Shown here: positions 7,612-16,721 of the stretch, in pieces
How positions within the stretch are numbered: the stretch's first letter is position 1
Layout: each line of letters begins with the position of its first letter
NCBI RefSeq assembly: GCF_900102925.1
Contig: NZ_FNKI01000007.1
Location: 1 to 64,000 of the forward strand
Direction: 5' to 3'
DNA length: 64,000 bases
DNA from: Flagellimonas zhangzhouensis
Lineage (GTDB): Bacteria > Bacteroidota > Bacteroidia > Flavobacteriales > Flavobacteriaceae
Program-made: the position numbers and the translations under genes
Notes under the pieces: generated by a model
Databases searched by the model: none
Seen by the model: only the letters and a program-made list of their open reading frames with translations
Told to the model about the DNA's origin: nothing

Positions 7612-9136
7612 CTGGGCCATCGTCACTGTTCATTGCGCTACCAAATGCTTCATCCGTACTTGGGAATTTTGGCGTTGCAAAGGGATTTTCTTCGTCCGCA
7701 TTCATTTTCGATTGGAATTCGAATGGGGAATCAAAGTCATCCAAGTTATCAAATTTACCCAGAGCACCCACAAATTTTAACCTAATATTTTCTAAACCAC
7801 CGTTTCTGTGCTTAGCTACAATAAACTCTGCTTGACCTTGGGTCGGGGTGCGTTCCTCATCGTCCCACTCGTCAATTTTATAATATTCAGGTCTATAAAT
7901 AAAGGAAACAATATCCGCATCCTGCTCAATCGCTCCAGATTCCCTAAGGTCGGAAAGAATAGGTCGTTTACTTCCTCCACGGGTTTCCACTGCCCTTGAT
8001 AACTGCGAAAGTGCAATTACAGGAACATCCAATTCCTTGGCCAACGCTTTTAGGTTACGGGAAATGGTCGAAATTTCTTGTTCACGGTTCCCTCCTTTTT
8101 GGCTACCTCCAGCTGTCATCAACTGCAAGTAGTCAATAATGATAAGCCTAATATTGTGCTGCGAAGCCAAACGTCTAGCTTTTGCTCTAAGGTCAAAAAT
8201 GGACAAGGATGGCGTATCATCTATAAACAAAGGGGCTTTTTCCAAGGCTTTCACCTTTACATTCAATTGCTCCCATTCGTGTTTTTCCAGTTTGCCTGTT
8301 CTTAATTTTTCCGAAGAAAGCCCAGTTTCCGAAGAAATCAAACGAGTAATCAGCTGCACCGATGACATTTCCAAAGAAAAGAAAGCCACCGCTGTATTGG
8401 AATTCACGGCAATGTTCCTCGCCATAGAAAGCGTTAAGGCCGTTTTACCCATACCAGGTCTTGCTGCCACAATGATCAAATCACTGGGTTGCCAACCAGA
8501 AGTAAGTTTGTCTAGTTTATCAAATCCAGATGGGATACCACTCAATCCCTCTTTATTGGAAATTTCCTCAATTCTTTTCTTGGCTTGAATCACCAAATTT
8601 TGGGCAGTTTCGGCAGAACGTTTTAAGTTCCCTTGGGTAACCTCGTATAATTTTGCTTCCGCATTGTCCAAAAGGTCAAAAACATCTGTAGCATCTCCGT
8701 AAGCTTCCTCGATTATCTCACTTGAAATTTTAATAAGGCTTCGCTGGATAAATTTCTGGAGAATGATTCTTGCGTGAAACTCAATATGGGCCGAAGAAGC
8801 CACTTTTTGAGTCAATTTAATTAGGTAAAAGTCGCCACCTACCGCTTCTAGGTGGCCATCTTTCTTTAATTGGGAGGAAACCGTTAATAAATCCACAGGT
8901 TCCGAAGTTTCAAACAATTTAAAGATGGCTTCATAAATATACTTATGGCCTTCTTTATAGAAAACATCGGCATGGAGAATGTCAATTACCTCATCGACAC
9001 CTTTTTTGTCAATCATCATCGCACCCAACACAACTTCCTCTAAATCAACGGCTTGTGGAGGTATTTTCCCTCTCTCAAGATTGATGAGGGCGGATTTATC
9101 TATACGATGTCCGACAATGGGGCTAGGTTTATCCAT
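7589..9136 (-). CDS. dnaB: Replicative DNA helicase DnaB
   Basis: DnaB is the hexameric helicase that unwinds DNA ahead of the replisome. The 515-residue protein has the N-terminal collar domain (VDLEEVVLGAMMIDKKGVDEV), a linker, and the RecA-like motor with Walker A ARPGMGKTAL, the Walker B-like IIIDYLQLM, and SQLSRAVETR and LSDLRESGAIEQDAD. The region runs without interruption, so there is no intein, which is common at this site in some bacteria. The acidic C-terminal tail (SDDGPDDNDVPF) is typical of flavobacteria and resembles the acidic tips of SSB. Confidence 0.97.
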   Translation of the reverse strand: MDKPSPIVGHRIDKSALINLERGKIPPQAVDLEEVVLGAMMIDKKGVDEVIDILHADVFYKEGHKYIYEAIFKLFETSEPVDLLTVSSQLKKDGHLEAVGGDFYLIKLTQKVASSAHIEFHARIILQKFIQRSLIKISSEIIEEAYGDATDVFDLLDNAEAKLYEVTQGNLKRSAETAQNLVIQAKKRIEEISNKEGLSGIPSGFDKLDKLTSGWQPSDLIIVAARPGMGKTALTLSMARNIAVNSNTAVAFFSLEMSSVQLITRLISSETGLSSEKLRTGKLEKHEWEQLNVKVKALEKAPLFIDDTPSLSIFDLRAKARRLASQHNIRLIIIDYLQLMTAGGSQKGGNREQEISTISRNLKALAKELDVPVIALSQLSRAVETRGGSKRPILSDLRESGAIEQDADIVSFIYRPEYYKIDEWDDEERTPTQGQAEFIVAKHRNGGLENIRLKFVGALGKFDNLDDFDSPFEFQSKMNADEENPFATPKFPSTDEAFGSAMNSDDGPDDNDVPF

Positions 9137-9303
9137 GGTTGCGAATGTAGCTAATTAACCTTTAGTTAACTTAACGATTGATGTATCGGATTTCAACAGG
9201 TACTCAACAATTTAATTGTTGATAACTAAAAAATCCAGTTAATAACTTAAAAAAAATAATGGATCCAACCTAATAAAAATGGTCAGCCCTTGAAAAACAG
9301 GAA

Positions 9304-10257
9304 TTATTCGTTGAAAACACCCATATTCGAGTACTTTTCCATACGGGATTTCACCAATTCTTTTGGTGATAACTTTTTAAGTTCTTCAAAATGCGAAGAA
9401 ATTTTGTTTTTTACCGTTTCAAAAGTTTTCTCGCGGTTGGCATGAGCACCACCAAGGGGTTCTTTTACGATTTCGTCCACCAATTTTTGTTTCTTCATAT
9501 CGGTGGCGGTTAATTTAAGCGCATCTGCTGCTTGTTCTTTGTATTCCCAGCTTCTCCAAAGAATAGATGAACAGGATTCTGGTGAAATAACAGAGTACCA
9601 CGTGTTTTCCAACATCAGCACCTTATCTCCTACACCTATCCCCAATGCACCTCCAGAAGCTCCCTCTCCAATGATCACCACTATAATTGGTACTTGAAGA
9701 CGGGTCATTTCCAAAATATTACGTGCAATGGCTTCACCTTGGCCTCTTTCTTCGGCCTCGATACCTGGATATGCACCTGGAGTATCGATAAAGCAAACAA
9801 CTGGAATTCCGAACTTCTCGGCAGATTTCATCAACCTTAGGGCTTTGCGATAGCCTTCTGGGTTGGCCATACCGAAGTTACGGTACTGGCGGGTTTTGGT
9901 ATTGTACCCTTTTTGTTGACCAATGAACATATAGCTTTGGTCTCCAATTTTTCCAAGACCACCTACCATGGCCTTGTCGTCCTTTACATTTCTATCGCCG
10001 TGTAGCTCCAAAAATGTGTCACCGCAAATGGCATTGATGTAATCCATGGTGTATGGACGGTTGGGATGCCTGGACAATTGCACCCGCTGCCATGCGGTTA
10101 AATTTTTATAGATATCCTTTCGGGTTTCGTCAAGTTTCTTTTCAATCTGCGTGCAGGTCTCGCTAACGTCTACATCACTTTCTTCCCCAATCACCATACA
10201 TTTTTGAAGTTGATCTTCAAGTTCTTTGATGGGGAGTTCAAATTCTAGATATTCCAT
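9304..10257 (-). CDS. accA: Acetyl-CoA carboxylase carboxyltransferase subunit alpha
   Basis: AccA forms the carboxyltransferase with AccD and makes malonyl-CoA, the first step of fatty acid synthesis. I start it at the ATG at 10257 ([14 protein letters not shown]), which gives 317 residues, the normal length. The 19 extra residues available upstream match nothing in the family. The crotonase-like core is clear: [38 protein letters not shown] and [15 protein letters not shown]. It is preceded by the minus-strand -7 element TATATTTG at 10292-10299. It has no accD beside it, as is usual in this group. Confidence 0.97.
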   Translation of the reverse strand: MEYLEFELPIKELEDQLQKCMVIGEESDVDVSETCTQIEKKLDETRKDIYKNLTAWQRVQLSRHPNRPYTMDYINAICGDTFLELHGDRNVKDDKAMVGGLGKIGDQSYMFIGQQKGYNTKTRQYRNFGMANPEGYRKALRLMKSAEKFGIPVVCFIDTPGAYPGIEAEERGQGEAIARNILEMTRLQVPIIVVIIGEGASGGALGIGVGDKVLMLENTWYSVISPESCSSILWRSWEYKEQAADALKLTATDMKKQKLVDEIVKEPLGGAHANREKTFETVKNKISSHFEELKKLSPKELVKSRMEKYSNMGVFNE

Positions 10258-10291
10258 GGGAAATTTAAATTTTCTTGAAAAACAATGGGGA

Positions 10292-10299
10292 CAAATATA
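10292..10299 (-). promoter_or_regulatory. -7 element of accA
   Basis: The minus strand reads TATATTTG, 35 bases before the accA ATG. No good -33 TTG is seen. Confidence 0.5.
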
Positions 10300-10370
10300 A
10301 AACTTTATGGGCAACCATTGCTAATTGTACAATACGTTTAACTTCAACAATATACGTTGTTTTTTGCGAT

Positions 10371-11453
10371 TTATCGCTTGGCTTTCATCAGCATATATAC
10401 CGCAAAAACACCAAAAATAAGGTTTGGAATTACCACGGCCAAAAGTGGGGAGAACCCAGATTGTTCTGCCAAGGTTCCAAATACCTTATCAAAGAAAATA
10501 TAGACGAAAGCCACACCGATTCCAAAGGCTAAATTGAGCCCCATTCCTCCTCTACGCTTTACGGATGAAACCGCTACAGCAATAACGGTAAGAATGAAAG
10601 CCGCAATAGGCAAGGCCCAACGCTTATACTTAACCAATATGTAGGCGTTGATGTTAGAGGCACCTTTTCTTTTTTGGTCTTCGATAAAATCGTTCAATTC
10701 GAAAAGGTTTTTGGTTTCGGCCACATAGGAAACTGGGGTTAGATCATCTATTTCAAATGAGAAAATGGTGTCCAACCTACTTTTTGTTTCAATATATTCT
10801 GTGGTGTCTCTCACCTCTCTTTTTTCGTAACGGGTCAATCGATAAATACTGTCAGCGGGTATCCAGCGAATATTGTTGGCCGATATTTTATACTCCAACT
10901 GCCCAATGGAATCAAAATGTTCGTAAGTGAAATTATATCCAATCTGGCGGTTAGGGTCAAAACTGCTTACATAAATGTAATCGGTCTCATTTAATTGGTT
11001 GAAAATGTTCTCAGTGATTCTGTCCCGCTTTCCTTTTTTAAAGTACTTGTATTCAAACTCATTGAAACCGATACTGGCATGGGGCACTATAAACATCCCC
11101 ATCATAAATATAAGGATGGCCACCAAGGTCGCGCCTATAAAATAAGGACGTAAAAATCGTGAATAGGACACCCCTGAACTCAGAATAGCCACCACTTCGG
11201 TGTTACTGGCCAGTTTTGAGGTAAAGAAAATAATGGATAGGAACAAAAAGATGGGCAACAACAGGTTTCCAATCACCAAAGTAAAGTTTCCGTAGAACAC
11301 AATCACCTCGGATAAAGGAGCTTCGTTGTCTATGATCTTCCCGATTTTTTCGGCCAAGTTGGCCATAATTCCGATGGGAACAAATAGCATAAGCATCCCC
11401 AAAAAGGTAACTAGGTAACGCTTTAAAATGTATCTATCCAGTATGGTGAGCAT
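10371..11453 (-). CDS. LptF/LptG-family permease (YjgP/YjgQ)
   Basis: This is a 360-residue inner-membrane protein of the lipopolysaccharide export ABC transporter LptB2FG. It has the family plan: two or three membrane segments at the N-terminus after MLTILDRYILKRYLVTFL, a periplasmic beta-jellyroll-like part (about residues 130-255), and three segments at the C-terminus. It is shorter than proteobacterial LptF/G mainly in the periplasmic part, as usual in Bacteroidota. Whether it is the F or the G partner cannot be decided here. It follows tgt with a one-base stop/start overlap (TAATG), a pairing I know from many flavobacteria, so translation is probably coupled. Confidence 0.92.
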   Translation of the reverse strand: MLTILDRYILKRYLVTFLGMLMLFVPIGIMANLAEKIGKIIDNEAPLSEVIVFYGNFTLVIGNLLLPIFLFLSIIFFTSKLASNTEVVAILSSGVSYSRFLRPYFIGATLVAILIFMMGMFIVPHASIGFNEFEYKYFKKGKRDRITENIFNQLNETDYIYVSSFDPNRQIGYNFTYEHFDSIGQLEYKISANNIRWIPADSIYRLTRYEKREVRDTTEYIETKSRLDTIFSFEIDDLTPVSYVAETKNLFELNDFIEDQKRKGASNINAYILVKYKRWALPIAAFILTVIAVAVSSVKRRGGMGLNLAFGIGVAFVYIFFDKVFGTLAEQSGFSPLLAVVIPNLIFGVFAVYMLMKAKR

Positions 11454-12583
11454 TATAGCCTTTTATCCATTTGTTGAACCATCTTGTTTTTCCACTCGTA
11501 AAAATCTCCCGCTAAAATACGTTCTCTAGCCGTACGCGTCAACCATAAATAAAAACCGAGGTTGTGAATGGTCGCGATTTGCTTGCCCAAATATTCGTTT
11601 GCGGCGAACAAATGGCGTAAATACGCTTTGGAGTATTCGGTATCCACAAAAGTGATACCCATTTCGTCAATGGGTGAAAAATCGTTTTCCCATTTTTTAT
11701 TTTTAATGTTGATGGTACCGTGTGCCGTAAACAACATTCCGTTTCTGGCATTTCGGGTCGGCATCACACAATCGAACATATCAATTCCCAAAGCAATGTT
11801 CTCCAAAATGTTGATCGGAGTTCCCACCCCCATCAAATATCTTGGCTTGTCTTCTGGAAGAATATCACAAACAATCTCTGTCATTTCATACATCTCCTCT
11901 GCTGGTTCCCCAACGGAAAGTCCACCAATGGCATTTCCTTCAGCTCCAACCGATGCAATATATTCTGCAGACTGCTTTCTTAAATCTTTATAGGTGGATC
12001 CTTGGACAATCGGAAAAAAGCTTTGGGAATAGCCATATTTAAAAGGAAGCGTCTCCAAATGATTGATACACCTATCCAACCATCTGTGTGTAAGATGCAT
12101 GGAGCGTTTGGCATATTGGTAATCGCAAGGGTAAGGCGTACATTCATCAAAAGCCATAATAATGTCGGCCCCGATGGTCCTTTGGATTTCCATTACGTTT
12201 TCAGGTGTGAACACATGATGTGATCCATCAATATGGGATTTGAACTTAACTCCCTCTTCCTTGATCTTTCTATTATCCGACAAAGAATACACTTGGTAGC
12301 CCCCACTATCGGTCAAAATATTACGGTCCCACCCCATAAATTTGTGCAGACCACCAGCTTCTTCAAGAATACCTGTACTTGGTCTCAGGTACAAATGATA
12401 GGTGTTTCCTAAAATAATATCAGGATTTATTTCATCTTTCAACTCACGCTGGTGCACCCCTTTTACAGAGGCTACGGTGCCCACGGGCATAAATATTGGC
12501 GTCTGAATTTCACCATGATCCGTGGTCATGATTCCAGCCCGCGCCTTACTTTGCTTGTCTTTTTGTACTAATGTAAAATCCAA
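11453..12583 (-). CDS. tgt: Queuine tRNA-ribosyltransferase
   Basis: Tgt exchanges guanine 34 of tRNAs with GUN anticodons for preQ1, an early step of queuosine formation. The 376-residue protein is the normal bacterial length. It contains LTDSGGYQVYSL, with the aspartate that binds the base, IQRTIGADIIMAFDECTPYPC, and the second catalytic region GIDMFDCVMPTRNARNG. In this last block the usual zinc-site cysteines that follow are replaced or absent, as in several Bacteroidota Tgt proteins. It leads the operon with the LptF/G gene. A -7 element lies 19-26 bases upstream. Confidence 0.96.
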   Translation of the reverse strand: MDFTLVQKDKQSKARAGIMTTDHGEIQTPIFMPVGTVASVKGVHQRELKDEINPDIILGNTYHLYLRPSTGILEEAGGLHKFMGWDRNILTDSGGYQVYSLSDNRKIKEEGVKFKSHIDGSHHVFTPENVMEIQRTIGADIIMAFDECTPYPCDYQYAKRSMHLTHRWLDRCINHLETLPFKYGYSQSFFPIVQGSTYKDLRKQSAEYIASVGAEGNAIGGLSVGEPAEEMYEMTEIVCDILPEDKPRYLMGVGTPINILENIALGIDMFDCVMPTRNARNGMLFTAHGTINIKNKKWENDFSPIDEMGITFVDTEYSKAYLRHLFAANEYLGKQIATIHNLGFYLWLTRTARERILAGDFYEWKNKMVQQMDKRL

Positions 12584-12601
12584 AAGAGTGTTTTAAGTCC
12601 G

Positions 12602-12609
12602 CAAATATA
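12602..12609 (-). promoter_or_regulatory. -7 element of tgt-lptF/G
   Basis: The minus strand reads TATATTTG, followed by CGGAC, just upstream of the tgt ATG. A -33 TTG at the normal distance is not seen. Confidence 0.5.
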
Positions 12610-12688
12610 ACCAACTCCTTTTCTGTAACCCTTAACAAAAAAATAAAGTTTCTGAGTATAAAACGATTAATAAATGTATTATATACAC

Positions 12689-12719
12689 TTGTTTAGGAAC
12701 TTTATTGCGATTACCTTTG
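12689..12719 (+). promoter_or_regulatory. Promoter of the transketolase operon
   Basis: TTG (12689-12691), 20 bases and TACCTTTG (12712-12719) match the consensus exactly, so transcription should begin near 12724. An in-frame start at 12705 would lie before this point, which supports the ATG at 12738. Confidence 0.7.
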
Positions 12720-12737
12720 AAATCTAATTTAAAAAAG

Positions 12738-13583
12738 ATGCCGAACACACAAGAATTACAAGACCTGGTTTTTCAGGTGAGAAGGGACATTTTAAGAATG
12801 GTCCACAAGGTAAGTTCTGGTCACCCAGGGGGGTCTTTGGGATGTACAGAATTTTTAGTGACGCTTTACAATGAAATCATGGATTTGAAAGATGGTTTTG
12901 ATATGGACGGAATCGGAGAAGATCTTTTCTTCCTTTCCAACGGTCACATCTCTCCAGTCTTTTACAGCGTATTGGCCCGTAGAGGGTATTTTCCAGTAGA
13001 GGAACTAAATACGTTTAGATTGATCGATTCCAGATTACAAGGTCACCCAACCACCCACGAAGGACTTCCAGGTGTTCGTGTGGCATCTGGTTCATTAGGA
13101 CAGGGTATGTCCGTAGCCATTGGAGCTGCCTTAGCCAAAAAATTAAACGGAGATGACCATTTGGTGTTCAGTCTTCATGGTGATGGTGAATTGCAGGAAG
13201 GTCAAAACTGGGAAGCTATTATGTATGCTGCTGGTAATAAAGTGGACAACCTAATCGCAACGGTTGACCGTAACGGACAACAAATTGATGGTCCTACCGA
13301 AAAAGTACTTCCTTTAGGGGATGTTTCTGAAAAATTCAAAGTGTTCGGATGGGACGTTCTTGAAATAGAAAACGGAAACGACCTTGAGCAAGTGATTGCT
13401 GGTTTAAATGAAGCCAAGAGCAGAACTGGAAAAGGAAAACCTGTTTGTGTGGTGATGACCACCGAAATGGGTAACGGTGTTGATTTTATGATGCACACCC
13501 ACGCATGGCACGGAAAAGCGCCAAGTGATGAGCAATTGGCCACCGCATTGGCCCAAAACCCAGAGACTTTAGGCGATTATTAA
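12738..13583 (+). CDS. Transketolase, N-terminal (thiamine-diphosphate) subunit
   Basis: This is the first half of a split transketolase, which moves two-carbon units between sugar phosphates in the pentose phosphate pathway. The 281 residues contain SSGHPGGSLGCTEFLVTLY near the N-terminus and the thiamine-diphosphate motif GDGELQEGQNWEA. The C-terminal pyrimidine and transketolase-C domains are absent because the next gene encodes them 16 bases later. The start at 12738 follows a perfect promoter whose expected transcript begins after the alternative start at 12705. Split transketolases are common in Bacteroidota, archaea and some Firmicutes, so this is not a broken gene. Confidence 0.95.
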   Translation: MPNTQELQDLVFQVRRDILRMVHKVSSGHPGGSLGCTEFLVTLYNEIMDLKDGFDMDGIGEDLFFLSNGHISPVFYSVLARRGYFPVEELNTFRLIDSRLQGHPTTHEGLPGVRVASGSLGQGMSVAIGAALAKKLNGDDHLVFSLHGDGELQEGQNWEAIMYAAGNKVDNLIATVDRNGQQIDGPTEKVLPLGDVSEKFKVFGWDVLEIENGNDLEQVIAGLNEAKSRTGKGKPVCVVMTTEMGNGVDFMMHTHAWHGKAPSDEQLATALAQNPETLGDY

Positions 13584-13599
13584 TTCAGAAACAGAAACA

Positions 13600-14553
13600 A
13601 TGACCAAATATACAGATCAAGGAAAACAAGATACCCGCAGTGGATATGGTGCGGGAATGACTGAACTAGGGAGAACCAACCCAAACGTTGTTGCATTATG
13701 TGCCGACTTGGTAGGATCTCTTAAAATCGAAACTTTTATCGAGGAAAGCCCAGAGCGTTTCTTTCAAACAGGAATCGCTGAAGCGAATATGATGGGTATT
13801 GCCGCTGGTTTGACCATTGGTGGAAAGATTCCTTTTGCTTCTACCTTTGCCAACTTTGCAACAGGCCGTGTGTACGATCAGATTCGTCAGTCCATTGCTT
13901 ATTCCGACAAGAACGTAAAAATATGTGCTTCCCACGCAGGTTTAACGCTTGGTGAAGATGGTGCAACCCACCAGATTCTGGAAGATATCGGTTTGATGAA
14001 AATGCTACCTGGCATGACGGTAATCAATCCATGTGATTTTAACCAGACCAAAGCGGCTACCATTGCGATTGCTGAGCACCACGGTCCTGTTTACCTTCGT
14101 TTTGGTAGACCAAAAGTGGCCAACTTCACACCTGTTGACCAAAAATTCGAAATTGGTAAAGCAGTAATGTTGAGTGAAGGTACTGATGTGACCATTATTG
14201 CAACAGGACATTTGGTATGGGAAGCTTTGATTGCTGCCGAAAGTTTGGAAAACCAAGGTATTTCTGCTGAAGTGATCAATATTCACACCATTAAACCTTT
14301 GGATGAAGAAGCCATTTTGGCCTCTGTGAAGAAAACTGGATGTGTGGTAACTGCAGAAGAGCACAATTATTTAGGTGGACTTGGAGAAAGTGTTTCAGGT
14401 GTATTATCATCTCACTACCCTGCCCCTCAAGAATTTGTGGCCACCAAAGATACTTTCGGAGAAAGTGGTACCCCAGAACAATTGATGGAGAAGTACGGAT
14501 TAAACAATAAAGCCATAGAAGCAGCCGTTTTAAAAGTGTTGAAACGTAAATAG
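13600..14553 (+). CDS. Transketolase, C-terminal subunit
   Basis: This is the second half of the split transketolase. The 317 residues begin with the pyrimidine-binding domain (SGYGAGMTELGRTNPNVVALCADL, then RFFQTGIAEANMMGIAAGL, carrying the catalytic glutamate) and end with the transketolase C-terminal domain (VINIHTIKPLDEEAI and TAEEHNYLGGLGESV). It pairs with the product of 12738-13583 to form the active site at the interface. A small hairpin follows at 14560-14575. Confidence 0.95.
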   Translation: MTKYTDQGKQDTRSGYGAGMTELGRTNPNVVALCADLVGSLKIETFIEESPERFFQTGIAEANMMGIAAGLTIGGKIPFASTFANFATGRVYDQIRQSIAYSDKNVKICASHAGLTLGEDGATHQILEDIGLMKMLPGMTVINPCDFNQTKAATIAIAEHHGPVYLRFGRPKVANFTPVDQKFEIGKAVMLSEGTDVTIIATGHLVWEALIAAESLENQGISAEVINIHTIKPLDEEAILASVKKTGCVVTAEEHNYLGGLGESVSGVLSSHYPAPQEFVATKDTFGESGTPEQLMEKYGLNNKAIEAAVLKVLKRK

Positions 14554-14559
14554 TTTCAG

Positions 14560-14580
14560 TATCTCTTCGGAGATATTTTA
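14560..14580 (+). terminator. Small TTCG-loop hairpin between the transketolase and barrel genes
   Basis: TATCTC (14560-14565) and GAGATA (14570-14575) close a TTCG tetraloop and are followed by TTTTA. The stem is A+T-rich, so this is more likely a partial terminator or an mRNA end than a strong stop. Confidence 0.4.
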
Positions 14581-14597
14581 ACCCTAAAACAACACTT

Positions 14598-15209
14598 ATG
14601 AAAAAAACGCTTCTCGTGGTGGCTTTTGCCTTTTTTGGCGCCACTGCATTTGCACAAAGCGGTTCAGGCTTTGGTTTAAAGGCTGGATTATCCTACAACA
14701 AGAATGGAGACCTTATCAATTCCGTCGGAGATGGTGGTGCTGATATTATTGAAGGTGCCAAAGGTAAAGCTGGATACCACATTGGAGTATTCGGTAAGCT
14801 TGACTTCACCACTATTTACTTAAGACCAGAATTGGTGTATTCCAAAACCAAAAGTGAGTACGAAGTAGATGGAGATTCCCAAGATTATGATGTATCCAAA
14901 TTGGATATGCCCGTTTTACTGGGATTGAAAGTAATAGGTCCATTGCACGTATTTGCAGGTCCTGCTTTTCAATATACCTTAAAAAATGAATTAGGGGATT
15001 TGGAAATTGACGACGTGGAAAATGACTTCACGGTTGGATTAAATATCGGTGCTGGCGTTAATTTAGGCCGACTTGGTTTGGATGTACGCTACGAAAGAGG
15101 TTTTTCCAAAAACGAAGCTGAATTTATTGGCGAGAATATTACCGATGTTTCAGGTCGTGTAGATTCAAGACCATCACAAGTAATTTTTGCATTATCGCTT
15201 ATGCTTTAA
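14598..15209 (+). CDS. Outer-membrane beta-barrel protein (porin/PorT-like family)
   Basis: The 203-residue protein begins with a clear signal peptide (MKKTLLVVAFAFFGATAFAQ). It continues with alternating hydrophobic strands and the start SGFGLKAGLSYNKNGD, typical of the small outer-membrane beta-barrel domains (PF13568) common in Bacteroidota, and it ends in the barrel-like IFALSLML. The eight-stranded size suggests a structural or adhesive role rather than a general pore; no substrate can be named. It is separated from the transketolase genes by a weak hairpin and is followed by a strong terminator shared with the convergent gene. Confidence 0.88.
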   Translation: MKKTLLVVAFAFFGATAFAQSGSGFGLKAGLSYNKNGDLINSVGDGGADIIEGAKGKAGYHIGVFGKLDFTTIYLRPELVYSKTKSEYEVDGDSQDYDVSKLDMPVLLGLKVIGPLHVFAGPAFQYTLKNELGDLEIDDVENDFTVGLNIGAGVNLGRLGLDVRYERGFSKNEAEFIGENITDVSGRVDSRPSQVIFALSLML

Positions 15210-15226
15210 TCAAAAAGTAGTTCCAT

Positions 15227-15259
15227 AAAAAAAGCCCCGACTTAAGTCGGGGCTTTTTT
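15227..15259. terminator. Strong bidirectional terminator
   Basis: AAAGCCCCGACTT and AAGTCGGGGCTTT form a perfect stem with virtually no loop beyond the central bases, flanked by A and T tracts on both sides. It serves both the barrel gene and the convergent FKBP lipoprotein gene. Confidence 0.88.
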
Positions 15260-15281
15260 GTTTATATATGTTTCTTTTCCT

Positions 15282-16238
15282 TTAGTTCACTGTCGGATCT
15301 AAATAATCTGGAACTCCATCACCATTAGAATCTGGATAAGGGAAAATAATATCCCCATTCTCATCGGATATTTCACTTCTTGTTGATACCCCATCACCAT
15401 CATCATCTGCATCCCTATAGTTAGGCAAAGCTGGAAGATTTAATGGTTCAGTATCTTCATCAGTGTTATCATCCAACAAATATCTGTTATTGTTCAAATC
15501 TTCCATGATAGAAGGAATTCCATCATTATCACTATCCGTATCTTCCACATACAACCCTAATTCCACTTTAAAAAGTACAGGAGCATACGTACCAGCAGCT
15601 CCAACAGTTCTGTTAAAAGCAGCCAATCCAGAAGGCATCACAATAATGGCAATACCTCTATCTGTAATCTCATAAGATCCATCAGGATTATCTACAATGT
15701 TTTCTGATGTTCCTGCATACATTTGTGAAATACCATCCCCATAACCACGATATGTAGATGGTAATTCTTGCCAAAGAAAATCTTGACTTTCATCAAACAA
15801 GGTACCGTCCAAAGCAGAACCTTGGTAACGCACTAGGGTAGAATCAGCATAGGTTGGGCTTCCTCCGCCCCCTTTTTGCACTTCAATATAGTAGTAGGTA
15901 TGAGGAATATCTTCTTCTTCGGCACTTAAACCTAAATGAGTATTGGAAACGTTTAAAGTTATCGCTTGGGCAAAATCCATCATTGGAGTTTTGTCTGCAT
16001 TTGCACCAGCAATGGTATCGATTACAATTTTATAATCGAATCCTTCTGGCATGGTAACTTCATCAAAATCTTCGTAATTGTAAAAGTGGGTGTTTAAAAA
16101 CTCCTTGATGGTTTCATCATCTTCGGGCTCCACTTCTGCCAATAAGCTAGGTGGCACCGTTATTATTCCATCATCATCCTTCTTACAGGAAAAAAAAGTA
16201 ATTCCAAATACCAATAATACAATCAATCTGTACTTCAT
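15282..16238 (-). CDS. FKBP-type peptidyl-prolyl isomerase lipoprotein with DxDxDG tail
   Basis: The 318-residue protein has a lipoprotein signal ending FFSC (cysteine near 17). A central FKBP-like domain is recognised by LVRYQGSALDGTLFDES and later IIVMPSGLAAFN. The C-terminus carries three acidic calcium-type repeats (DTDSDNDGIPSIMED, DADDDGDGVSTRSE, DSNGDGVPDYLDP) like thrombospondin type 3 repeats. It probably assists folding of secreted proteins at the outer membrane. The calcium repeats may anchor it to, or make it sense, the marine high-calcium environment; that last point is inference. Confidence 0.88.
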   Translation of the reverse strand: MKYRLIVLLVFGITFFSCKKDDDGIITVPPSLLAEVEPEDDETIKEFLNTHFYNYEDFDEVTMPEGFDYKIVIDTIAGANADKTPMMDFAQAITLNVSNTHLGLSAEEEDIPHTYYYIEVQKGGGGSPTYADSTLVRYQGSALDGTLFDESQDFLWQELPSTYRGYGDGISQMYAGTSENIVDNPDGSYEITDRGIAIIVMPSGLAAFNRTVGAAGTYAPVLFKVELGLYVEDTDSDNDGIPSIMEDLNNNRYLLDDNTDEDTEPLNLPALPNYRDADDDGDGVSTRSEISDENGDIIFPYPDSNGDGVPDYLDPTVN

Positions 16239-16316
16239 CCAGTGTGTTATTTAGGCGCGCAAGATACAATTTTCCATTATTTTTGCTTTGTCCGTTAACA
16301 AAGATTTGCGAAGAGC

Positions 16317-16688
16317 ATGCGAATAGACAAATACCTTTGGTGTACTCGATATTTCAAAACACGTAATCTGGCCTCAAATGCAGTAAAAAAAGGTCAGGTA
16401 AGGGTAAACGATAGTGTTGTAAAGCCATCCAGGGAGGTTTACCCGATGGATAAAATTGTGCTGCGCAAAAATCAAATCGACTATCAACTCACCGTTTTGG
16501 ATTTGCCTGAAAGTCGTGTTGGGGCTAAATTGGTAGATATTTACCGCAAGGACACCACACCAAAAGAGGCGTTCGAACACAACGATCTGCTTCAATACGC
16601 AAAAAAACACTACAGAAAAAAAGGACTTGGGCGCCCCACAAAAAAAGACCGAAGGGATATTGACGATTTTTTGGATGACCCTGAATAA
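16317..16688 (+). CDS. S4-domain RNA-binding protein (Hsp15-like)
   Basis: This is a 123-residue basic protein with an N-terminal S4 domain (MRIDKYLWCTRYFKTRNLAS, then GQVRVNDSVVKPSREV) and a lysine-rich tail (HYRKKGLGRPTKKDRRDIDDF). This matches Hsp15/YrfH-type proteins, which bind stalled 50S subunits that carry nascent chains. It is followed 33 bases later by the phosphoribosyltransferase gene, which has its own -7 element. Confidence 0.92.
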   Translation: MRIDKYLWCTRYFKTRNLASNAVKKGQVRVNDSVVKPSREVYPMDKIVLRKNQIDYQLTVLDLPESRVGAKLVDIYRKDTTPKEAFEHNDLLQYAKKHYRKKGLGRPTKKDRRDIDDFLDDPE

Positions 16689-16705
16689 TCTGTTTTATAT
16701 CTTTG
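16671..16705 (+). promoter_or_regulatory. Possible promoter of the phosphoribosyltransferase gene
   Basis: TATCTTTG at 16698-16705 is a perfect -7 element. The only upstream TTG (16671-16673) is 24 bases away, slightly longer than the usual range. Confidence 0.45.
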
Positions 16706-16721
16706 AAATAATTTCCGTAAC

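Noticed and set aside
7589..9136. Intein in dnaB
   Set aside because: The motor domain reads through the Walker and later motifs without an insertion, and the length is normal.
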